This document shows, piece after piece, positions 54,650-63,140 of a stretch of 64,000 nucleotides of DNA (positions are counted from its first letter, which is position 1; each line of letters starts with the position of its first letter). A program made the position numbers and the translations under genes. The notes under the pieces were generated by a model that was not told the origin of the DNA, searched no databases, and was given only the letters and a program-made list of their open reading frames with translations. The DNA is from Serinibacter arcticus. GTDB lineage: Bacteria; Actinomycetota; Actinomycetes; Actinomycetales; Beutenbergiaceae. The stretch spans positions 1,302,001 through 1,366,000 of the forward strand of contig NZ_PYHR01000002.1 of assembly GCF_003121705.1 (NCBI RefSeq). The letters are read 5' to 3'.

Positions 54650-54687
54650 ACACTAGCCGCCCCCTCGCGGGGCGGCCAAGGCTATTT
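54650..54687 (-). promoter_or_regulatory. whiB7 promoter with AT-rich WhiB7 target
   Basis: On the minus strand: -35 TTGGCC (54674-54679), 18-bp spacer and -10 TAGTGT (54650-54655). The A/T-rich AAATA at 54683-54687 lies just upstream of the -35, where the WhiB7 AT-hook binds in known WhiB7 promoters. The leader would then be about 280 nt. Confidence 0.6.
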
Positions 54688-54722
54688 CCGAACTTTCTTC
54701 TCGGGGGCTGCCGGCGGCGGGC

Positions 54723-56781
54723 TCAGGCTCCGCCGTCGAGCGCCTCCGACGGCCGCTGACCTGCGACGATGGCCAGCACCGCGCCGCCGTGCGCCTCGAT
54801 CTTCGCCGCGCCGATGCCGCGCAGCATCGCGAGCTGGCGGAGGTTCTTGGGCTTGGCCGTGGCGATCGCCACGAGCGTGGTGTCGTGCAGGATCGTGTAC
54901 GGCGGCTTGCTGGTGGCGCGGGCGAGGTCGGCCCGCCACGCGCTGAGCGCGGCGAAGACCTCGGGATCGGCGTCACCGTGCGTCAGCGCCGCCTCGTTGG
55001 CCTCGGCCCTGGCCCGACGGCGCGCGCGTTCCGGGACGCCGCCCCCGCCGTCGCGCGAGGGCCACAGCCCGTCGAGGAACCGGGACGGCTTGCGGCTGGC
55101 GCGGCCGCCGGGGGTGCGGGACTTCGCGTAGGACAGCGCGAGGTGCTCGCGGGCGCGCGTCACGCCGACGTAGAGCAGCCGGCGCTCCTCCTCCACGGAC
55201 TCGGGCGTCTCCGCGAACGAGATCGGCAGCAGGCCCTCGCAGACACCGGCGAGGAAGACGGCGTCCCACTCCAGGCCCTTGGCCGCGTGGAGCGAGGCGA
55301 GGGTGACGCCCTCGAGGGTCGGGGCGTGCTGCTCGGCGGCACGCTCGACGAGGTCGTCGACGAACGCCGTCAGGTCGGCGCCGCGGCGTGCGGAGAGGTC
55401 GTCCGCGAGCTTCACGAGCGCGTCGAGCGACTCCCAGCGCTCGCGCACGGCACCACGCGTCGCGGGCGGCTGCGTCTCCCAGCCCGCGCCCGCGAGCACG
55501 TCGCGCACGATCTGCGGCATGGGCTGGTCGGGGTCGACGGCGCGCGTCGCCCCCGCAGGAGCGCGATGGCCTCCCGCACCTCGCGGCGCGCGAAGAACCG
55601 CTCGCCGCCGCGCACCAGGTAGCCGATGCCCGCGGTCGCGAGCGCCTGCTCGAACGCCTCGCCCTGGGCGTTGGTGCGGTAGAGGATCGCGATCTCGCTC
55701 GGGGCGACGCCCGTACCCACCAGTGCGGCGATCCGGGTGGCGATGCCGCGCGCCTCGTCCTCGTCGTCGTCGTAGGAGTCGAAGGAGACGGCGGGGCCCG
55801 AGGGGCGCTGGGCGATCAGCGTGACCGCGGCGTCGTTGCGTGCGCGTCCCGCGCGGGCGAGCACGTCGTTCGCGAGCCGGACCACCTGGGGCGTGGAGCG
55901 GTAGTCCCGGACGAGCCGGACGACCTGCGCGCCCGGGTGCTTCGTGGGGAACTCCACCAGGTGGCGCGGCGAGGCGCCCGTGAAGGAGTAGATGGTCTGC
56001 GAGACGTCGCCGACGACGCACAGGTTGTGCCGGTCCCCAGCCACAGGTCGAGGAGCCGCTGCTGGAGCGGCGAGACGTCCTGGTACTCGTCGACGACGAA
56101 GTGGCGGTACTGCCCGCGCACCGTGCGCGCAACGTCCTCGCGCTCGGCCAGCACGCCGACCGTGAGGAGCAGGACGTCCTCGAAGTCGATGACGCCGCGC
56201 TCGGTCTTGGCGTCCTCGTAGACGGACAGCAGCCGCGCGACGGTCGTGAGGTCGTGCCCGGCGGCACCGGGGCGGCCGGCGGCCGAGGCAGCGCGGACGT
56301 AGTCGTCCGGCGTGACGAGGCTGACCTTGGCCCACTCGATCTCGGCCGCGAGGTCCCGGATCGCGAGCCGGTCGGCGCCCAGCCCGAGGCGGCCGGAGGC
56401 CTCCGCGACCAGGGGGGCCTTGTGCTCGGCGATGCGCGGGAGCCCCCCGCCCACCACCTGCGGCCAGAAGTAGCTGAGCTGACGCAGCGCGGCGGCGTGG
56501 AACGTGCGCGCCTGGATGCCCTGCACGCCGAGGTCCCGCAGCCGCGTGCGCATCTCGGCCGCGGCCCGCGCGGTGAACGTCACGGCGAGCACCTGGGTGG
56601 GCATGAACGCGCCGACCGCGACGCCGTGCGCGATGCGGTACGTGATGGCCCGGGTCTTGCCGGTACCCGCTCCGGCGAGCACGCACAGCGGCCCCGAGAG
56701 GTGCTGCGCGACGGCGCGCTGGTCGTCGTCGAGCGCGGCCAGGAGGGCGGCGGGGGTGCGGGGCGGGGACTCGGTGGACAT
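54723..56781 (-). CDS. uvrD2: UvrD2-type ATP-dependent DNA helicase with HRDC domain, two frameshifts
   Basis: About 686 residues after repair. A superfamily I helicase has Walker A VLAGAGTGKTRAITYRI, Walker B HFVVDEYQDVSPLQQRLL, motif IV ASLHAAKGLEWDAVFLAG and motif VI YVGVTRAREHLALSYAKS. The C-terminal HRDC segment includes NLRQLAMLRGIGAAKIEAHG. The tetracysteine module that links helicase and HRDC in mycobacterial UvrD2 is absent here. One base is missing in the C run at 56035-56038 (restoring LGDRHNLCVVGD) and one at 55550-55554 (restoring RGATRAVDPDQP). ATG 56781 is the likely start, with 56790 possible. It is adjacent to whiB7 and mycoredoxin as in mycobacteria. Confidence 0.87.
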
Positions 56782-57029
56782 CGCCTCCATCCTCGCAGGG
56801 GGCGCCGACATCGACGGCGCGGCGGGGGCGGGTGGGCCCGTGACGTGGACGACGACGTCCGGGTGCCGCCTGGGGACAGGCCGACCGCCGTCGGGATCCC
56901 GCCTCGACGCGGGAACGACCCGGTGGGCGGTAGGCCGTGCCGCGGAATAGTCGCGCGCGGGGGCGGTTGCTGCCAGGAGAGCCTCCGCGGCCGACCGGCC
57001 GCGCGCCCCGCACCGACGAAAGGCGATCC

Positions 57030-57296
57030 GTGAGCAGCACGACGCTTCCCGAGCCCGGCACCGTGACCATGTACAGCACCACCTGGTGCGGCTACTGCCG
57101 TCGGCTGAAGACCCAGCTCGACTCCGCGGGGATCGGCTACACGGAGGTCAACATCGAGACCGACCCCGAGGCCGCCGCCTTCGTCGAGAACGTCAACGGT
57201 GGCAACCAGACCGTGCCGACCCTCGTCTTCCCCGACGGTTCCGCCAGCACCAACCCGTCGCTGGCCGACGTCAAGAAGCAGCTCGCCGCCTCCTGA
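57030..57296 (+). CDS. mrx1: Mycoredoxin (glutaredoxin-like thiol oxidoreductase)
   Basis: An 88-aa glutaredoxin-fold protein with the active site WCGYC in YSTTWCGYCRRLKTQL, identical to that of mycobacterial mycoredoxin-1. The TVPTLVFPDG segment holds the cis-proline. It reduces mixed disulfides formed with mycothiol. GTG 57030 is preceded by a GAAAGG ribosome site and gives a natural length; a longer frame upstream overlaps the uvrD2 promoter. It is divergent from uvrD2 and convergent with nudC. Confidence 0.93.
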   Translation: MSSTTLPEPGTVTMYSTTWCGYCRRLKTQLDSAGIGYTEVNIETDPEAAAFVENVNGGNQTVPTLVFPDGSASTNPSLADVKKQLAAS

Positions 57297-57320
57297 GCGT
57301 CCCCCACCGCACCGCCCGGC

Positions 57321-58342
57321 CTACGGGCGGAGGGCCGCCCGGGCGGCCGTCGGATCGGGGCGTCGGGGATCTCGCCCCCGAACCACGACTCGATGAGCAC
57401 GCGGGCGATCGACGTCCGCATCGGCAGCACGACCTCGCCCGCCGCGACCGCGCGGGCGAGGTCGTCGCGCGTGAACCACCGCGCGTCGGTGATCTCCTCG
57501 CCGTCGGGGCGCGGTTCGGGCCCCTCGACGCCGTCCTCGCCGACGAGGCGGCCGTGGAAGCCGACCATGAGCGACCCGGGAAGGGCCAGGGCTGGCCGCC
57601 CGCGTAGGCCAGGGGCCCGACGTCGAGCCCCACCTCCTCCTCGACCTCGCGCCTCACGGCCTGCTCCAGGCCCTCGCCCGCCTCGACGAAGCCCGCCAGC
57701 ACCGAGCGACGCCTCTCGGGCCACGCGGCGGCGTGGGCGAGCAGCAGGCGGTCGGCGCCGTCGCTGATCGCCATGATCACGGCGGGGTCGGTGCGCGGGT
57801 AGTGCGTGGAGCCGTCGCGGTCGCAGCGTGCCGCCCAGCCCGCCTCCACCAGCACGGTCGGGGCGCCGCAGCGCGGGCAGTGGGTGTGGGTGCGGCGCCA
57901 CGCCGAGAGCGCGACGGCGGACGTCGCCAGCCCGGCCTCGGCGTCGCCCAGCAGGTGACCGGCATCGCGAAGGGAGCCCCAGCCGTCGGGCTCGTTGCCG
58001 CGCTCGATCACGGGGCGTCCGCCGGGACGAAGGCGACGTAGGCGCGGCCCGGGGTGCCGGCGTCGGCGTCGTGGTCGTCGCGGCCGAGGTAGAACCACTC
58101 CCCCGGCTGATCGACGAGCTCGAGCGGGGAGCGCAGGTCGAGGGCGTCGGGCGCCGAGACGCGCACGTGCGGGGCGGAGACCACCACGACGCCGGTGCTC
58201 GGGTCGGCCAGCACGCGGGTCAGCAGCTCCGGGTCGTGGCGGCTCGCGCCGTCGCGCGGGACGGCGGACCGCCCGAGCGGGAACTGGGGGCAGCGGGGAC
58301 GTTCGACGCGACGGCGGTGGCCGCGGAGGGCGGGAGACTCAC
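57321..58342 (-). CDS. nudC: NADH pyrophosphatase NudC, at least three frameshifts
   Basis: About 340 residues after repair. A Nudix enzyme that hydrolyses NAD(H) and can remove NAD caps from RNA. The zinc ribbon CPRCGAPTVLVEAGWAARC has three Cys, the fourth position being Asp (CDRDG). The Nudix box is GFVEAGEGLEQAVRREVEEE followed by VGL, and the NudC signature GGQPWPFPGS is visible once repaired. One base is short at each of 58286-58290, 58012-58015 and 57575-57577. The C-terminus is uncertain: with a fourth one-base gap near 57400 the gene would end at 57321, otherwise the frame runs on into mrx1. GTG 58342 is the start. Confidence 0.8.
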
Positions 58343-58663
58343 CCCCGCCACGCTACGCCGCGCGCGGACCCGCGCCCGCCTCCGGATCCGGCGCCCCGTC
58401 CCCGCCCCGCCCGGCCGCGCCGACCGCGCCCTTGCGGTCGCAGCACCCGCGCGACCGCGCCCTTGCGGTCGCAGCACCCACGCGACCGCGCCCATGTGGT
58501 CGCTCCAGCGCCCGACCAGCGACCACAAGGACGCGGCAACACCCCGGGCACGACCACGACGGCGCGGTCGGGGCACCGATCGAGCTGCTCGCGCGGCGAC
58601 CGGTACGCGCGCCCCCGGCGTGCGCTCACCGTCGTCGCGGGTCGACGCCGTTACGTTGGGTCC
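58343..58663. other. Intergenic region between nudC and phosphotransferase with tandem hairpins
   Basis: 321 bp between divergent genes. It contains three 31-bp hairpin repeats described separately. Promoters for both directions must lie here, but no clear -35/-10 was found. Confidence 0.5.
58421..58503. repeat. Three tandem 31-bp hairpin-forming repeats
   Basis: Each unit carries the inverted repeat GCGACCGC-N6-GCGGTCGC (arms at 58421-58427/58434-58440, 58451-58458/58465-58472, 58482-58489/58496-58503), followed by AGCACCC. The spacing is exactly 31 bp between units. The third unit has a compensable G-T pair. A fourth, degenerate GCGCCCGACCAGCGACCAC follows. Confidence 0.85.
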
Positions 58664-59650
58664 GTGCCTGACTCGACCGCTCCCGCAGGGCCCTCGACGC
58701 CGCCGCAGCCCACGCCGCCGCGCTCGGCCGTCTTCCTCGCCGCCCTCGCCACCTCCGCCGTGCCCGGTCTCGACGTCGTCGCGACCCGGCACCCGAGGGG
58801 CGTCGAGGAGCACGTGGAGTACACCGGGATCCTCGACTCCTCCGGCCGCAGCTGGGTCGTGCGCGCGCCGCGGACGGTCGCCTCGGGCGCCGCGCTCGAG
58901 GCCGAGTGGGCGCTGCTGGCCGCGCTCGCCGAGGCGACGGACCACCGCGACCTGCCGTTCGACGTCGCCCGCCCCACCGGGTTCGCCGACCTGCCGGAGG
59001 GCGGCCGCGCCGTCGTCCACCCCGACCTTCCCGGCCGCGAGCTGCCGCTGCACGAGCTCGCGCCCGGCCCCGGCCTGAGCGCCCACCTCGGCCGGAGCCT
59101 CGCGGCCCTGCACGAGGTGGACACGGCCGTCATCGGCGACGCCGGCATCCCCGTCTACACGGCGGAGGAGTGCCGCACGCGCCTGCTGGGCGAGCTCGAC
59201 GTCATGGCGCAGACCGGTCGCATCGGTCCCGAGGTGCTGCGCCGCTGGGAGACCGCGCTGGAGGACGTGCGGGCCTGGCGGTTCCAGCCGACGTTCGTGC
59301 ACGGCGACCTCGCGCCCGAGCGGGTGCTCGCCGACCGTGACGGCGTCCTGGCGATAACCGACTTCACCGCCGCCCACGTCGGCGATCCCGCCGTCGACCT
59401 CGCCTGGCTGATGGCCGCCGCCCCCGAGGACGCGCTCGAGTCCGTGCTCGAGGCCTACGCCCTGCACCGCGGCGAGGCCGCCGGGTCGATGATCGTGGCG
59501 CGCGCCCAGCTCCTCAGCGAGCTGGCCCTCGGCCGCTGGCTGCTGCACGGCCTGCGCCTGCGCGACTCGCTCGTCACCGACGAGGCGGAGGCGATGCTCG
59601 CCGACCTGGCCATCGCCGTCGACGGCGCCGCCCCGATCATCCCTCGCTGA
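58664..59650 (+). CDS. Phosphotransferase-like protein (APH/choline kinase fold)
   Basis: A 328-aa kinase-like protein. The catalytic loop is FVHGDLAPERVLADRDG, which has the HGD but not the usual Asn three residues on, and the metal-binding loop is AITDFTAAHVGDPAVDLAW. Earlier WVVRAPRTVASGAALEAEW corresponds to the N-lobe with the phosphate-binding strand. Members are aminoglycoside or macrolide phosphotransferase-like. Their substrate here is unknown, and resistance should not be assumed. GTG 58664 is used because it follows TTGGGTCC and gives the natural disordered leader. It is convergent with adnB, 19 bp apart. Confidence 0.82.
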   Translation: MPDSTAPAGPSTPPQPTPPRSAVFLAALATSAVPGLDVVATRHPRGVEEHVEYTGILDSSGRSWVVRAPRTVASGAALEAEWALLAALAEATDHRDLPFDVARPTGFADLPEGGRAVVHPDLPGRELPLHELAPGPGLSAHLGRSLAALHEVDTAVIGDAGIPVYTAEECRTRLLGELDVMAQTGRIGPEVLRRWETALEDVRAWRFQPTFVHGDLAPERVLADRDGVLAITDFTAAHVGDPAVDLAWLMAAAPEDALESVLEAYALHRGEAAGSMIVARAQLLSELALGRWLLHGLRLRDSLVTDEAEAMLADLAIAVDGAAPIIPR

Positions 59651-59669
59651 CGGCAACGCGGCCTCGGCC

Positions 59670-62600
59670 TCACGCGCCGGCCCCGGCCTCCCCCGCGGCG
59701 GCGGCGAGCCCCACCGCGCGCAGCTGACCGAGCTGGTCGGCGACGAGCGCCTCGACCTCGGCCTCACCGAGCATCGGGGCGTCGTGCGTGATGCCGGCCC
59801 CCACGAAGTGGAACGAGGCGGCGACCTGCTCGATCGGCACGCCGTGCAGCCGCGACCAGCCGAGCCGGTACAGCGCCAGCTGGAGCTCGCGTGCCACCCG
59901 GGCCCGCTCGCCGCGCGCCGGCACCCCGGTCTTCCAGTCGACGACATGGACGGTCGGGGTCGATCCCGTCCCGGGTGCCTCGCCCCGCCACGGGAAGACG
60001 GCGTCGATGCGACAGCGCACGCTCGTGCCGGCCACCGGCGTCTCGACGTCGGCCTCGATCGCGATCGGCTCGCGACCCGCCCACGGCGAGGCGAGGAACG
60101 CCTCCTGCAGCGCGACCAGCTCGTCGTCGCTGGTCACGGCGTCGGCGAGGTCGAGGTCGTCGACGTCGAGCAGCGCCGCCCGGGCGAAGTGCCGCTCGAC
60201 CCACGCGTGGAACTGCGTCCCTCGCCGCGTGTGGGGGGACGGTCGCGACGGGATCGGGCGCCGGCGGTCCAGCGCGAACGTCGTCGGGTCGGTCGCCAGC
60301 GCCACCACGGACGACGCCGACAGGTGCGACGGATCGGCGAGCGTCCGCCCCCGGGCGGCGTCCTCGATCTCGGCGAGCAGCGTCTCGGCCTGCCACCGCC
60401 ACTGGACGACCACGGGATCGCGCGTCGCGGGTCGCTCCTCACCCGCCGGATCCGCCTCGTCCCCGCTCCCGGCCGAGGTCGACGCCTCGCCGGTCGGCAC
60501 CTCGCCCGACGGTCGCGCGTGCTCGATCGGCACGAGCGACGCGGCGCGGCGCAGCGCCGCGGCGAGCTCCTCGTCGGGGGCGGCGGGCCACGGCGCCTGG
60601 ACCGGAGCGGGCGGCTCCGTCTCCCCCGGCGGCTCGGCCAGCGCGTCCGGCGGCGTCCCGGGCAACGGCTGGGCGGCCCCGGACGCGACCAGCGCACGCA
60701 GGAACCGTGACGGCTCGTTCACCGTCTTGCGCCCCGACCGCCAGCACCCCGTCAGCACGAGGATCGAGCGGGCGCGCGTGAACGCCACGTAGGCCAGCCG
60801 CCGCTCCTCGCGCAGCTCGCGCTCGCCGTCGGCCTCGCGGAACGCGGTGAGCGCGTCCCGCACGCCCGCGTGGTCCGCACCCGCGTCCACCTCGAGGTCG
60901 GGCAGGTGCGCGGCGTCCCCGCGCAGCTCGTAGGGCAGGGCCTCGAGCGAGGTGGTCCAGCCCGAGGACGTCGGGCGACCCTTCGCCGTCGAGATGCTGG
61001 GGAAGTCGCCCTCCATGAGCCCGACGACGCCGACGACGTCCCACTCCAGGCCCTTGGAGGCGTGGATCGTCATGATCTGCACGCAGGAGGGATCGGGCTC
61101 GGTGCTCGCGACGTCGAGCCCGCGCTCGTACTCGTCCGCGGCGTCGAGCCACGCCAGGAAGGCTCCGAGGGTCGGCGACGGCGAGCCCGCCTCGAACTCC
61201 GCGGCCACGACCGCGAGCTCGTCGAGGTTGGCCCGGCCGTGCGCCGCGCCGCCGGCGTGGGCGTGCACCTCGAGGTCGAGTCCGACGGCCTGCTCGACGG
61301 CGACGACGAGGTCAGCGAGCGCCAGGTGGGCGAGCCCGCGGACGTCGCGCAGGACCAGCCCCGCCGACCGCAGCCGCTCCAGCCCGGTCGGTGTGAACGA
61401 GCGCCCGCGGTCGGAGGTCCACCCCGGATCGGTCGGCAGCAGCTCCAGCGCCTCCACGATGCTGGCGGCGTCGGTGTCCTCCCGCGCGGCGCCGTCGGGT
61501 CGGCGCGCGGACGTCCGGGCCCGGGCCAGATCGGCGAGCGCGAACAGGTCGGCGGCCCCGAGCCGGAACGCCGGCCCGGTGAGGATCCGCATCAGGGCAT
61601 CGCCCCGCGACGGGTCGTAGGCGGCCGTGAGCACCGCGCGGACGTCGCTGACCTCCGGCGTGCGCAGCAGGCCGGCGAGACCCACGACCTGCGCGGGAAG
61701 TCCGTGCTCGGCCAGCGCCGCCCGCACCGCCTCGAACTGGCTGCGCTTGCGGCACAGCACCGCCGCGGTCTGCCGGCCCGGCCGCCACGCGGTGCGCAGC
61801 GCGCGGGCCAGGGCCGTGGCCTCGGCCGCGGAGTCCTCGGCGAACGTCCAGCGCACGACGCCGGTGCCCGCGCCCGGTCGCGCGAGCAGCGGCGGGACGT
61901 CGACGACGGCGGGGGTCTCGCCGCCGCTCGAGACATCGCCGCCGCTCGAACCGTCACCGTCGCCCGCCCCGTCAGCCCCGTCGTCGCCCGCCCGCAGCGG
62001 CCCGGACGTGAGGTTGGCCGCCGCGAGGATCGCCTCGTCGTTGCGCCACGACGTCGTCAGGTGAGCGACGACGGCGGGGGCGCCGTCGGGCCGGGGGAAC
62101 TGCTCGGGGAACGACAGCAGCGCCCCCGCGCTCGCACCGCGCCAGCCGTAGATCCCCTGGTGCGGGTCGCCGACGGCGGTGACCGGGTGACCGTGGGAGA
62201 ACAGCGCCTGCAGCATGTCGAGCTGAGCGACGGAGGTGTCCTGGTACTCGTCGAGCAGGACCACGCGCGCAGTGGCGCGCTCGCCCTCCCCGACGACCGG
62301 GAACCGGCGCGCGAGCGTCGCGGCCGCCGCGACCTGGTCGGGGAAGTCCATCGCCCCGCGAGCACGCTTGCCCGCGCTGAACTCCTCCACCAGCGGCATC
62401 AGCGCGGCGCGCGAGCGCAGGGAGGCGATGACCTTGGCGACGTCGGCGTACGGATCCTTCTTGCGGGCGGTCGGCAGCGCGTCGGCGAGGCCGTCGGCGA
62501 TCCGGTGCAGCTCCCGCGCCGCTCGCTCGGGCGTGAGCATGTGCTCGGCGAGCTCCCCGGCCAGGGTCACGACGGCGCGCACCACCGTGATCGGGGCGTT

Positions 62601-63140
62601 GGTCAGGTCGAGATCCCCCGTCCAGCTCTCCACGACCTTCGTGGCCACCTGGAACCGGCCCGCCTCGCTCAGCAGCGTCTGGTCGGCCTCGATCCCGAGC
62701 CGGACGCCGTGGTCGTTGACGAGCTGCGCCGCGTAGGCGTTGTAGGTGGAGATGCGCGGACGCTCCGTGAGCCAGGAGACGTCGCCGGCCTCGCGCGGCA
62801 CCGCGGCCCCGGCCGACCCACCGGTTCCGCCCGCCCCGGCCCGCGCCCGGGCCAGCGCCCGCAGGTGTCGCTCGATCCGTCCCGACAGCTCCGAGGCCGC
62901 CTTGCGCGTGAACGTCAGCCCCAGGATCTCCGACGGCGCGACGATCTCGTTGGCCACCAGGTAGAGCACGCGATCGGTCATCGTCGCGGTCTTGCCGGAC
63001 CCGGCGCCCGCGACCACCAGCATCGGCTCCAGCGGCGACTCGATCACAGCGACCTGCTGGTCGGTCGGCTCGGGCTTGCCGAGCAGCGCCGCCAGCTCGC
63101 GCGCCCCGATGCTCGTCCCCACGGTCGGCTCCTCGCTCAC
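59670..63140 (-). CDS. adnB: AdnB-like ATP-dependent helicase-nuclease subunit
   Basis: An 1156-aa protein. Its UvrD-like motor has Walker A VVAGAGSGKTATMTDRV, Walker B RVVLLDEYQDTSVAQLDMLQ, motif III HQGIYGWRGAS and motif VI LAYVAFTRARSILVLTG. It is fused to a RecB-type nuclease domain (ASSVVALATDPTTFAL, HAWVERHF, CRIDAVFPW, VHVVDWKTG with the catalytic D-x-K). In mycobacteria AdnA and AdnB form the end-resection machine. GTG 63140 overlaps the adnA stop (GTGA). The middle contains Gly/Asp/Ser-rich insertions (DGADGAGDGDGSSGG). Confidence 0.93.
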   Translation of the reverse strand: MSEEPTVGTSIGARELAALLGKPEPTDQQVAVIESPLEPMLVVAGAGSGKTATMTDRVLYLVANEIVAPSEILGLTFTRKAASELSGRIERHLRALARARAGAGGTGGSAGAAVPREAGDVSWLTERPRISTYNAYAAQLVNDHGVRLGIEADQTLLSEAGRFQVATKVVESWTGDLDLTNAPITVVRAVVTLAGELAEHMLTPERAARELHRIADGLADALPTARKKDPYADVAKVIASLRSRAALMPLVEEFSAGKRARGAMDFPDQVAAAATLARRFPVVGEGERATARVVLLDEYQDTSVAQLDMLQALFSHGHPVTAVGDPHQGIYGWRGASAGALLSFPEQFPRPDGAPAVVAHLTTSWRNDEAILAAANLTSGPLRAGDDGADGAGDGDGSSGGDVSSGGETPAVVDVPPLLARPGAGTGVVRWTFAEDSAAEATALARALRTAWRPGRQTAAVLCRKRSQFEAVRAALAEHGLPAQVVGLAGLLRTPEVSDVRAVLTAAYDPSRGDALMRILTGPAFRLGAADLFALADLARARTSARRPDGAAREDTDAASIVEALELLPTDPGWTSDRGRSFTPTGLERLRSAGLVLRDVRGLAHLALADLVVAVEQAVGLDLEVHAHAGGAAHGRANLDELAVVAAEFEAGSPSPTLGAFLAWLDAADEYERGLDVASTEPDPSCVQIMTIHASKGLEWDVVGVVGLMEGDFPSISTAKGRPTSSGWTTSLEALPYELRGDAAHLPDLEVDAGADHAGVRDALTAFREADGERELREERRLAYVAFTRARSILVLTGCWRSGRKTVNEPSRFLRALVASGAAQPLPGTPPDALAEPPGETEPPAPVQAPWPAAPDEELAAALRRAASLVPIEHARPSGEVPTGEASTSAGSGDEADPAGEERPATRDPVVVQWRWQAETLLAEIEDAARGRTLADPSHLSASSVVALATDPTTFALDRRRPIPSRPSPHTRRGTQFHAWVERHFARAALLDVDDLDLADAVTSDDELVALQEAFLASPWAGREPIAIEADVETPVAGTSVRCRIDAVFPWRGEAPGTGSTPTVHVVDWKTGVPARGERARVARELQLALYRLGWSRLHGVPIEQVAASFHFVGAGITHDAPMLGEAEVEALVADQLGQLRAVGLAAAAGEAGAGA

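Noticed and set aside
54723-56781. Treating uvrD2 as three separate genes
   Set aside because: The three frames carry consecutive helicase motifs in order, and adding two bases gives one continuous protein of the expected length.
58421-58503. CRISPR array
   Set aside because: Only three short repeats, no unique spacers, and each unit is itself an inverted repeat.
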